Below are positions 1 through 34,200 of a stretch of DNA of 64,000 nucleotides, in pieces. Both the position numbers and the translations under genes were made by a program. The notes under the pieces are model-generated. The model was not told where the DNA came from. It was given only the letters and a program-made list of their open reading frames with translations, and ran no database searches. Numbering within the stretch: position 1 is the stretch's first letter; each line of letters starts with the position of its first letter. The stretch is from Diadophis punctatus similis (taxonomy: Eukaryota > Chordata > Lepidosauria > Squamata > Dipsadidae), in the NCBI GenBank assembly GCA_023053685.1, contig JALIGW010000003.1:137079126-137143125 (forward strand), given 5' to 3'.

Positions 1-81
1 CACAAATGTTCTTAATAGGAGTGTATCATCACCTTTGTTGCGAGTGACCAAGTTCAATATATCCAAAGTTTTCTCTTTCAG

Positions 82-342
82 TTATTTATTTATTTTATTT
101 ATTTATTTTGTGAGATTTATATACCGCCTCACAGTGCAAGCACTCTCTAAGCGGTTTACACCAGTAAGCAATGTATATTTACATTGCCCCCCAACAATCT
201 GGGTCCTCATTTTACCTACCTCGGAAGGATGGAAGGCTGAGTCAACCTTGAGCCGGTGAGATTTGAACCGCTGACCTGCGGATCAGTGTCAGCTAAAGTG
301 GCCTGCAGTACCTGCCTCTAACCGCTGCGCCACCTCGGCTCA
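82..342 (-). repeat. tRNA-like squamate SINE, antisense
   Basis: Begins on the plus strand with a TTTA-rich run (the reverse complement of the element's A/T-rich tail), then the body including tctgggtcctcattttacc and ggatggaaggctgagtcaac. It ends with a tRNA-like head, ccgctgcgccacctcggct. The same body recurs at 47120-47367 and, as a variant, at 16712, 29001 and 30586. Confidence 0.8.
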
Positions 343-451
343 TTAAAACAGAGGCAAACAGTTGCCTCTTTTTTAACCTGAAAGATGCTGACATTGCATT
401 TCATTCTGAAAATGTAGTATTTCTCTTCTGTATTATTTCTTGATTCTAAAG

Positions 452-23597
<23,146 letters not shown>

Positions 23598-26500
23598 GAA
23601 CTGAATATGCTGCCATCTTGAGAACGTAATGGGAAAGAACCATAAGTGCTGATGTCATTCATTTCTCTGTTACGTACAGTGGTAACTCTTCTGAACTGCC
23701 TTTCTAAAACCTATAAAAACATGCAGGAAACTTGAGTTTTCTCATCCTGGGAATAACTTCCTCATACAATCTGTTGGCACAGCGTTCAGCAACTGAGGCT
23801 ATCTTGGCAAGAATCATGCCTGGAGTTGGCACTTATATTTTAAATGCTGCTGTGTGGAGTCCCCAAGCCATTCACATTAGTGGTCTTTGTTTGGATCCCG
23901 TCAGTCCTCTTTCATCTCTGAAGGAAGCTGAGGCCCTTGGTATTTGGCACTGACAGAAGCTGCTGGACACAAAGTCACCGTTCTGGATCAACATTTCTAC
24001 CAAACATTTCATTCTGTGTGGAGCACCTTAGAACTTGATGGGGTGAGCTGGGGAAATAGAACCCACCTCAAAGGATCCATCTCACTTTGACTTTCCAAGC
24101 CCCACCACCCCCAGGAAGATCTTCGGCTGACTGGTAGATACTCTTTGATTTCTACAGGACCAAGAAGGATTCTTCATAATCCATTTCTTCTCTTCAAATG
24201 ATTCTTTTGCTGCGATGTTTGGAAGAGTTCAAGATTGAAGAACTTTTCATATAGCAAGCTTATTTTCTACAGTGGAACGTGTCACTCTGCCTTCTGCCCT
24301 GCTGACTATTTCATGTTTCATATGGTCCTGTGTAGCAGTTCGATAGCCTAGCTTGTCCTGGCGTGGCCTCTCAGCTTTACATAGGTTTTTCCAATTCACT
24401 AATGTGCAAGACAGAAAAGGCACAAGTTAAAGAGAACCCTAAGGTTGACTTTATGCTGTATGCTTGGATGTTGATTTTTGCTTTCTTCTTTTAACAGGAG
24501 GGATTTCTATTCTTCAAAGTGCTTCTTGGTATAAATAACTAAATATGCTGTTGTGAATGGCTCAGTCTTAAATTGAGAACCAAAGCATTTGGCAAAAGGC
24601 TAGAGATGTGATATTGTTATTATTTATTATCATATTTTATATTTTATTTTATTATATTATTTCACGTTTAAGGTATTGGTCTTTTCTTAATAAGATTATC
24701 TTTGCACATTGGAAAGAATTATGAACCCACTGTATCAAAACACTTTGGTGATGTCTACTAACATCTACATCTAGTTCTGATTAAACATATCTGATTATGC
24801 TTTTTAGGTAGAAACGTTGCTATCTTGAACTTTTTGCCCATCCATACAAATCACTATAGATATGGCAGCTTTAATTCTCAGACCTTCACTGGTGTAAGAC
24901 TATAATCTGGGATCCAAATGTGGTTGTATTTAGAGGAGACCCGTTATAGTGAATAGGGCTTAAATAGACAATAACTTAAGTACTATTGATTTCAGTGGGT
25001 CTCCTCTAAAGTGATGGCTACTTAAGTTCAGGTGATTTTAGTGGGCTTCATCTATTTAGGATTAAATCATAGGAGTGGTTGGATTGATCAATTTTCTCTT
25101 AGAAAAACATGTATATGGAAGCACATTTTAATGGGTGACTACAATGGTTCAGGTTCTTTTCCAAACTAAAACCGGAGTCACTGCAGTGCCCATTACACTC
25201 CTCGGAGTTCCATTTGAATAGGTGATTAAACTAGACTAAGAAAATCCATTTTTTCTTCCACATATTGGTTTTGTCTAGTTACGTTACTCTGGGTATAAGA
25301 AAAAAGGAGATGAAGTAATAGAGTACTTTGTTTTTAGATAAAAGTACATGTATTGTTTTTTTTATTTAAAAATTGCAAAAGAGATTACGACACCATTAGT
25401 GGTCAGCAGATGAAGTAGGTGGGCTTGTAGATGGGTGAATTGCTAGGACAGTGGAGATGGGAAGGTAGTGAAAATGTTAATTCATTTGCCCGGTTTGCAC
25501 AGAGCAAATCTATGGCAAATAAGCTGTTTTTCATACCTTGGAAACTGTCATTTTAACATAGCCAGTTTTCATCTATCATAGTTTCAATAGCGTTATGAAA
25601 TAATGGAGACCCACTTGCCCACCATTCCAGCCTTTCAGTCCACCAACCCTTGAGTGAAGCTCCTCCCCATTGTTCAAAGACTTATTCTTCTCACCACCAC
25701 GGATTATCTTTTTTTTCTCTTCTTTTTTGAGAAGAATTAATAGGTTACAGAACTGATCCTCTCTGCACATCTGAATTTCCAGATGACTTTAATTCCACTT
25801 TGTTCACAACCCAGGTAGTTCCTGTCTCCTGCCTCTTTACCTATGAGGAGTAAAAGATCAGGACAACACATGAAGGTTGGATTGAACTGGTAAAAGCCCA
25901 TGCACAATAATCTTCTCAACTAATGGCCAGCACTATTAAGTTAAAGTTAGATCAGGGTCAATGGCATTTGGGGGGCAGGGGTGGACTTAGCTCATTTGAA
26001 CTATGTAGGGATTCTAGGCTGAGCCCTTTTCACTCTGCCCCCAGATACTGCCATTCCTTCTCTTACATCATCTTCCATAAAAGTGAAAGCATTTTTGTCC
26101 ATGTTGGAAGACACAAGGAATAGTAACTCGATATTTTTTTTATGCAGGTATAAGGGTGAAATCATGAAATGGGGCATAACTAATTCATACAATGGAACCA
26201 TATGGTGTAGCTTATCAAAACGGAGGGTTGTTTTGCTTTCCGCATACAAATCTTTTCAGGTTTTTGTGTGCAAAATATTTTAGTCCAATCCTTACCATCC
26301 ATACAAGTTGCAAATCGTTGAATTGGGCAAAACTCTTTATCCATTTTCAAAAAGTCGAAGTTATCAGCTGAGGTCCCACCCACTCAGTATTTAAATAACT
26401 GATTATTCCCTAAAGCTCTTCCGTGAAAAATGACTTTATTTTTGAAGACTAAATGGTGTTTGGTCTTTCTAAAGCACAGTCAGCTGTTTCTCCTACACAG

Positions 26501-27700
26501 TCAGCTGAAACATCGAGTATACTCCACTGCTATGCCAAATTTAACTATTTTCACCACTAAAATCTATGGATATGGGGAAAACAAGCTATTGTTGCTGCTC
26601 TACTCCCATTCGTTTCACCAGGGCTTGAGTAGGATGTATTTTGTTTCAATGGAGATAGGAAGTCTTTTTCCTAGCAAATTCAGTTTATTTCTAAGCCTCT
26701 GTTGTTCACAAGAAGCTCTCACAGACATCTATTTTCCACTCCTGGAGGAACCATTCTCTCCCTCCCATCTCTATGAAAGAATGATGATTGTAAATCTTGC
26801 AAAAGGCACACAGGGTTGCAAGTCAGTCCCGCATCTAACTTGATTAGGCAGCTTAACTTAATGGTCGCAGGACTAGGAATGAGGATTCCAGTTGCTCTCC
26901 AAGTTATTCTGAAACCGGGACATTTCCCAGGCCCTCTTCCCGTCAAAATGAATGTACATAGTTTTGTCTTTGTATAGGAGTGAATGTGGTGACAGTCAAG
27001 ACTGTGATCTTCCAGTATTGTAATTTAAACAGATTATGGCTGTATGAAAAACGATGATAAAATGTAAATATCTAGAGAAAACACTAAAGTGAATCTCTAC
27101 ATCTAGAGTTTCAATTTGTACATACTGAAACTGCATGGTATTTAAATTGTCTTGGATGTATGCAGTTTCTTTAAAAAAAAGCTTTCAAAGAAAAAAATGT
27201 TCTGGTTTTCTTTCTTCTGTCTGTTACATGTTCAGAGGTGCTCAGTAATCAAAAACTAAGCCGCAAAGAGAGCAATACTCAAGAGGATCAGAGGATCAAA
27301 CAAAACTCAGGGGAAGTCTTCCCTGTCCTTTGCAGAACTGCATCTTGCCCACCTACGTAGAATGCAAAGGCCGTCACTCAGGACTAGATAGCATTAAAAA
27401 AGAATTAGATCAAATGGCCTATCTTCGAGTCCTGCAGGCTAAGGGACTGTTACATACATTATGTACATAATCCCAAGGGGAAAAACCTAGCACCACAAAA
27501 AAATGGAGAAGATATTTAAAATACCCTGTATGCTCTTTGTAACCTTCTGGAATCATCCGGGCTATATTTCATGACTAGCAACTAGTGGTAGTATTCCTTG
27601 TCAGTATAAAGAATAGCTGATGTGTTTTTTCCCTGCTTGTAAAGACTTCAAACGAATGGTTTGGTACCAGTTGTCTTCATGTCTGGTTTATGGACTCCCT
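23598..27700 (+). other. PHACTR1 3' UTR and downstream DNA, end not determined
   Basis: No interspersed repeat or other gene is apparent in this 4.1-kb stretch, which fits a long 3' UTR. ATTAAA hexamers occur at 24780-24785 and near 25066 and 25225. None is clearly decisive, so the cleavage site is not called. ORFs here are short and unsupported. Confidence 0.45.
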
Positions 27701-27710
27701 TGAAGTCAAA

Positions 27711-28278
27711 CTCAAGGCCCGGAGGCCAGATCCGGCCCGCGAGTTGCTTAGATCTGGCCTGCGGGGCTGCCCTGGAAACAGCAACCGATTGGCCTGTGGT
27801 CAGTAGTGGGTTCTAAAACTCGTTGCTACCAGTTCAGGTGCGCGCACGCTTCTGCGCAAAGCATCCCGGGCCGGTGGGTGGAGCCTCCCCCCGCCGCCAC
27901 TGGTTCGCAGAACCAGGCTGAAGTGGGAGCAACCCACCGCTGCCCATGGTGTCTCTGCCAGTGAAAATGGAGCTCGGGAGGGCGGCCCTCCCAAGTTCCA
28001 TTTTCTCTGGCAGAGGGTTGCAGGAGGCCGTTGCAGCCAAAAATTGAGGTCGCAAGGGCCACGAGTGGCCCTCCTGAGCTCTGTTTTCGCTGGAAGACAG
28101 TTGCAGGCCATCGCAGCCAAACATAGAGCTCGGGAGCTCATTTTCGCTGGCAGAGTGCTTGGGCTGCCGCAAGCGCCCCCGAAAGAAGTGACGTTGAGCT
28201 GGCCACACCAACCCTGGCCCCCCAGGGTCAAACACAACCCTGATGCGGCCCTCAATGAAATGGAGTTTGACACACCTG
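27711..28278. mobile_element. Long hAT-like element, TGTCAAACTC family, with nested insertion
   Basis: Left end GAAGTCAAACTCAAGGCCCG and right end ATGGAGTTTGACACACCTG. The interior holds repeated ttttcgctggcagag-type units and is interrupted by another hAT-like element at 27801-27942. Outer TSD is unclear. Confidence 0.65.
27801..27942. mobile_element. Nested hAT-like element, CAGGGGTGGGTTCC family
   Basis: Termini CAGTAGTGGGTTCTAAAAC and GAGCAACCCACCGCTG. Flanks cctgtggt and cccatggt agree at 6 of 8 positions. Confidence 0.68.
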
Positions 28279-28279
28279 C

Positions 28280-29000
28280 CCACCAACCGATTTGGTCATT
28301 GGTTTTGGAGATTAAGCAATCCCATTGGCCTTTTTTACATTTTAGGGGTTTTTTCCCCATTGTTTCCAGTTTTTCAGAAATCATAGCTATGGTTTCAATT
28401 CACCGAAATTGCAGTGATTGTTTTGTCAAATTCTGCTAAGTCTTCTCCTTTAGTACTTTTTCTTAGCCCTGGACAGTTATTGATTGAAGAGTATATCACT
28501 GAATTAATTACACTCCACAAAACAAGCCTTTCCATCCTTAATCTTTGTATGCAAAACTGAGTGATGAGCTTTCCACTAACATTCACATGGTAATATTTGA
28601 CTTCTGAGCATTGTGAAAAAACTTAGAGCTCTTTCTACACTAATCTAAAATAGTTCTGTTCAGGTGAAAATCTTTGCAGAACATTAACGAGAACAGCCTG
28701 CTTCGGAATAAAGATTTGAATTTCACTAGTCTGGCACCTTATTTTTAAATAGCAATTCACACTTGACAGAGTGAGGACTCTTGCATCCATTGCTGTGGAT
28801 GAAAATGAGATTCGAAGAAGGGATCAACCCATTATCAGAAATCATTTGTTGCTTACAGTCAGTATTACCTTAATCATAAAGGACTCTGCATTTTAAGTAT
28901 ATGAACATAAAGGCAATATATTTTTTATTTTCTATAATAAAAATGAATCCACTCTATTATGAATTGCTACTGGAAGTCCTAAAACATCTTCCAGAGGATC
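28280..29000. other. Intergenic DNA between PHACTR1 and TBC1D7
   Basis: An AATAAA hexamer at 28707-28712 on the plus strand is a remote candidate PHACTR1 polyadenylation signal. Nothing else recognised. Confidence 0.35.
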
Positions 29001-29215
29001 CGTGGTGGCGCGGTGGTTAGAATGCAGTATTGCAGGCTAACTCTGGCCACTGCCAGTTCAATCCCAACTGGCTCAAGGTTGACTCAGCCTGCCATCCTTC
29101 TGAGGTCGGTAAAATGAGGACCCAGATTGTTGGGGGAAATATACTGACTCTGTAAACTGCTTAGACAGGGCTGTAAAGCACTGTGAAGTGGTATATAAGT
29201 CTAAGTGCTATTGCT
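29001..29215 (+). repeat. tRNA-like squamate SINE, sense
   Basis: Head cgtggtggcgcggtggttag, B-box-like ggttgactcag region, end tataagtctaagtgctattg. Confidence 0.83.
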
Positions 29216-29273
29216 CTCTCTGGATATTCAAACTCTGATTCTATTTCCTCTGTTGGTTTAGCACAGGGGTAGG

Positions 29274-29397
29274 CAAATTTGGCTCTTCTATGACTCGTGG
29301 ACTTCAACTCCCAGACTTTCTGAGCCAATCATCTAGCTCAGGAATTCTGGGAGTTGAAGTCCACGAGTCATAGAAGAGCCAACTTTGCCTACCCCTG
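29274..29397. mobile_element. Fold-back hAT-like MITE, perfect TSD
   Basis: CAGGGGTAGGCAAATTTGGC and its inverted copy GCCAACTTTGCCTACCCCTG. Identical flanks gtttagca at 29266-29273 and 29398-29405. Confidence 0.9.
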
Positions 29398-29405
29398 GTT
29401 TAGCA

Positions 29406-30585
29406 TCTTGGTAATTCCTGCTGCCAGAATCCATCTTTTGGGGTGGGGTAAGGGATAATTACCTCATTTGGTATACAATGTTTAGCCATGGCATGGGAGG
29501 AAAAAAGCAGTCACTTCCAATGATGCCCTTTATCAAAATAAAAAGTTTAAATCATTTATATAATGCCATTTCCTTGCTGCATAGGGTAGTAGAGCAATGG
29601 TGGCTAGAGGATTCAACCCTTCTCCCTTTGAGAGAAAATCAATTCCACAGTATATATATAGAATCAAACTTTATTAAAAACAGAAAATGTAAAGATCAAA
29701 ACTTACTCTGAAATGTAGTATGAAAAGGTAGACATTCAAAGTGGAAGATAATTACAGAATTGTCCAGATCCTGGTCATACAGCAGCTTACAAATTAGTTT
29801 AAGAAAAATCTAAAAGAAAATACAATTCTCTAGAGTCAGACCAGAAGTTAGGCAGTGATCTAATTCAAAGAGAACATTCTGTCCTCAAAATCTCTGTACA
29901 GACTAGACAGATTTCCAATTATTAAATTAATATAACAGAAGGAAAAGGTATATTCATGAAAATAGGGTAAAGATTGATGTTAAATCCCAAATAGAGTTTA
30001 CAGGTTCTCAATGTATAACCATTCAGTCAGTGGCCATTCCAAGTAATGATGGCACTGAATGAACGGTGGTTACAACCATCACTGGAGTTCCAGCCATCCC
30101 AGCACACCCGCAATCACAGGATCACGATCTGGATGCACAACACAAAGATCTTCACCCAAAATGTTTAACCAGGTCAGATAAAGTTCTAACAGATGCAGTC
30201 ATATGTTTAATTTTAACCTTGATTTGTTTCATGGCTTAGCAATGTTGCGCAAACCTAGCCTATCTGGTTAGTTTATAATTCACTATAGTGTGCCAACCAT
30301 GAAAAAACAGCCCAAAGCATTTTAATTGGACCTTTTTCTAACACCAACAGCCATTGACTCCTTTTTGTACATTGACTGATTTGCACATTATCTTTGTTTT
30401 GTACAGAAACTGAGATGTATAAAAGAACTTCTGCCAGTTTATTGCAATTAGTTTACGCAGGGATAGGATCTGTTATACTAAGGATAGGAGATTGTGCTGT
30501 TGAACTGCTATGGCCCACATACTCCTTTCTTCAAATCTAGAGGAATCTGCATGATAAAAAAGAGCATGTTTAGCTGAATACCTCA
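29406..30585. other. Intergenic DNA, nothing firm
   Basis: A possible worn TIR-family fragment lies near 30003-30150 (cattcagtcagtggccattc, caatcacaggatcac). No gene is supported. Confidence 0.35.
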
Positions 30586-30826
30586 ATAAATAGCAATAAC
30601 ACTTAGACTTATATACCACTTCACAGTGCTTTACAGCCCTCTCTAAGCAGTTTACAGAATCAGTCTATTGCCCCCAACAATCTGGGTCCTCATTTTACCG
30701 AACTCGGAAGGATGGAAGGCTGAGTCGACCTTGAGCAGGTGAGAATCGAACTGCCAAACTGCTGGCAGCTGGAAGTCAGCAGAAGTAGCCTGCAGTAGTG
30801 CATTCTAACCACTGCGCCACCATGGT
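30586..30826 (-). repeat. tRNA-like squamate SINE, antisense
   Basis: tagcaataacacttagactt at the left and aaccactgcgccaccatgg at the right are the reversed end and tRNA-like head of the SINE at 16712. Confidence 0.83.
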
Positions 30827-31122
30827 GAGAATGAATGAGCACTATATTAAGTTGATCAAAACTTTCCTTTCATAATGCTTTGCTTTTACGTTTTCCTTTT
30901 CCCAGTTAGCCTCTTCCTAAAAAGTATCTGATAAAAAATATTTGTGATAGGAAATCTGTGACTTTCCAAATGTTGCTGAACTACAACTTCCAGAATCCTT
31001 CGCCATTCACAATGTTGACTGGGACTTGACTGCTAGGAGTTGTCATATTATAGATTTCAACTCTCTGCAACAGGAGTGACACATCACAATTATAACCACT
31101 GTACCCACAATATTTAAATAAC

Positions 31123-31128
31123 TTTAAT
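31123..31128 (-). terminator. Candidate TBC1D7 polyadenylation signal (ATTAAA)
   Basis: On the minus strand ATTAAA lies 56 nt past the TBC1D7 stop. It would give a short 3' UTR. Confidence 0.35.
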
Positions 31129-31183
31129 TATATATTTCGGAGAAGGAAACAGACATAAAACAAAAACAGAAATGCAGGTAATT

Positions 31184-31270
31184 TCAGACTGAATGAGCAG
31201 GAGTCCCACAATGTTTGTGCCATAGTTCAATAGCCTTGCTCACAATTGCATCAGTGTTATCTTGAGGTAT
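31184..31270 (-). CDS. TBC1D7: TBC1D7 last coding exon
   Basis: 28 codons and TGA (31186-31184). Encodes [20 protein letters not shown] and CGTPAHSV. The acceptor is tatctttcatag. Confidence 0.95.
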   Translation of the reverse strand: MPQDNTDAIVSKAIELWHKHCGTPAHSV

Positions 31271-34200
31271 CTATGAAAGATAAAAACATAGCTTGAAATA
31301 CAGAGGTATTTTACAGTGCAGTCTTGAATATGTTTGGCCTTGGTCTTCAAAATACTATTGAATTTAATTAAAGTACTGTTTTCTTAGAAGCTGGAATGTA
31401 TGAAATACTTACGTTTTCCAAAAACTGTTCAATCTTTTCAGCACTAGTCAAGGCCATCAACTTCATTTTAAAGGTTAATAAGATCTCAACAGCAACAAAG
31501 ACAAGGATTTTGCAAGAACCACTAATAACCTTGTCCCAAACCCTAGAAAATTCAACGAGACAGTCATAAAATTGTCTGTTAAGTTTACATCTATAATTTA
31601 TATTATCAATATATTGCCTTTGTGATTAAAATTAAAATTTGGTGAAGCCCTAGAAAAGCTGAACAACTCCTAGAAAAGCTGAAAAATTGACATTTTTCAG
31701 AATGCTGGCAATATTACTGACTGTCAAAACATCATGTCTACGTGATTCATGGGCATATGCTCCACTGAAGACTACAGGGATGTACATTTTTCCAGTCTAG
31801 GAGAGATGGGAGAGAAACTTGCCTTTGTAAACTTGATTCAGGTAGGCATCCAGCAAAACACTTTCTAAACCAAAGATTATAAGGAAGCTGGCCCATTGCT
31901 GAACACGACTTCAGATATGCGAGAAGACGATTGTCCTCAAGGCTCAGGACTTGTTCCAGAAGTTTTGGCTGTAGCAGCATAAATATAAAAATAATTAATG
32001 AAATATGCTAAATTCAAAACTTTTCTTGCTCATAGATATTTGAGGCAAGAAAACCATCAAATTCAATTTAATGTGATATATGAAGCAAATGACTTCATAT
32101 TTCTTACAGGTCAGAAATATACAAAACAATATATTTACAAAATCATTTGAGAATTCCTTTACAGAACCAGTTTTGTTTAAAAAAAAAAAGGGAATCACAA
32201 GGCAAAAGGAACACATTATGACATTTTTACCATGACACCAGTTTCTGTCTGCTAATCAATCGGATGTTTTTTCCAGTGGTTCTGCTTCACACACACATTT
32301 TGCATGCATACAGGACTGTATCCAACATCTTCAAAATTATTTGTCACAATTTAAGAATACCCCCCCCCCCCAACTCAAAATCAGGCCTTCCAGGTGGCAT
32401 TTCATGAATGTTAAGCACCCCTATGGTCATCCGATCAAAATTTGGACTCTTGGTAACTGGCATGTATTTATGACGGTTGCAGTGTCCTGGGATCACAGGA
32501 TCACCTTTTGCAACCTCCTGTCTAGTAATGGGAAAGCTAGATTCACTTAACAACCATCTTACTAACTTAACAAGTGTAGTGATTAACTTAACAACAGTGG
32601 CAAGAAAGATTGTAAAATGCGGTAAAATTCACTTGACTGTCTTGCTTAGCAACAGAAATTTGGGCGTCAATTGTGGTCCTAAGTTGAGGACTACCTGTAT
32701 CAGTTTTTCAAGGTCATAATCAGCACCTTGAATTACATCCAGAACCAGGCATGTAATTAATGCAGCTCACAGAGAGAAGGGATGCTTTGTTGCTGGATTT
32801 TGAACCAGATGAAACTTCCAAGCGTTTTTCAAAGGCAGCCCTACATATACTGCTTTGCAAGACAAGGTGTGAGTGACTAGAGCAGGGCTGTCAAACTCCT
32901 GGCCCGTGGGCCGGATGCATCATGCGCTGGCCACACCCATGCCCGGTTTAGTGAAGGGGGGAAAAGCCCCGATACGTCACATGACGCTGCTGTGACAATG
33001 TGAGTTTGACACCCCTGGACTATAGCATGCGTGATCAAGTTTGAAGGGCCTCCTAAACCAGGAAAGGATGCAACTGTTGGACCAGGTGAAGCTGCCTAAA
33101 GGCCTTCCTGACTATTGTTGCTACTTTTTCATCAAGCAGGAGCTATGAGTCCAGCAAGACCCTCAGACTGGGCACCACCCAAGTAGGGAGATGCAACTGC
33201 ATCCAAGATCAGCAGCAATCTCGCTAGATCCAAGCAGCCCTAACAACTATAGCCACTAGGTACTTGCAAAACTGAACTGAAGATGTTCCATCCCCATCCT
33301 GGTCTGCATAGCCACCAGTTCCTGGGGCCGGACTTTGACAGCCTCACTCTGCCAGTCTGGGATTGAAAGATATAACTGAGTAAAGGAAGAAAAGTGGAGA
33401 ACAGTGCCTCCAATTCTCAACCCCTGGAGTTGATTCAGAAGGAAAATCACTTTAAATCACAGTGGTTTACTTGAAATAATTAACCTCCAAACCAAGTAAA
33501 GGTTAGCACATTTTTAAAGTTCAGGTACAATACAATGCAGTTCATCAAAACTGAATGTGAATGTTTGCAATCTACTCCTAGCAGATGTGCAAAAGGTAAC
33601 AGGGAGCACGTGAAGCCCAACAGGAAGCTGGATCACTTATGATAATAAATCATATTTTATGACAAACCCAATCTCTGCTATCACTCTTTGCAGCCTCTTG
33701 GTTTTGCCGGCAACTCTCAAGATAATGAATTGTAACAGAAATCATCAACAAGGATTGATAGAAGCTGACAAGTAAGTTTTGTGTGTGTTTGTGAGTACAT
33801 ACATACATACATACATACATACATACATACATACATACATACACATACACACATACAGTATATATAATTAAAATGAAAGTGCTTGCCATGAGATTGTCAC
33901 ATTTTTTTCAGTTATCCTACCTTTTACGATTCATCTTGTCTGAAATAATCAGCTTATTTCCAATGCTCCCAATGTCATTGAAAGATATCACACATACACA
34001 CTAAGCCAGTGTTTCCCAATCTTGGCAACTTGAAGATGTCTGGACTTCAACTCCCAGAATTCCCCAGCCAGCAAATGCTGGCTGGGGAATTCTGGGAGTT
34101 GAAGTCCAGACATCTTCAAGTTGCCAAGGTTGGGAAACACTGCACTAAGCCAAGGGCAAACAAACTATCATCTACTATACCACAGCCTATTTTCTCCAAT

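Noticed and set aside
26430..26843. 137-residue open frame downstream of PHACTR1
   Set aside because: It lies in the probable 3' UTR, is Leu/Phe/Ser-rich from A/T composition, and has no splice or start context.
27800..28439. Open frames of 131-194 residues
   Set aside because: They run across nested hAT-like sequence and repeated non-coding units.
33796..33842. Short regular repeats as a possible CRISPR array
   Set aside because: A simple 4-bp microsatellite in a vertebrate genome, with no spacers. The same applies to 58699-58774.
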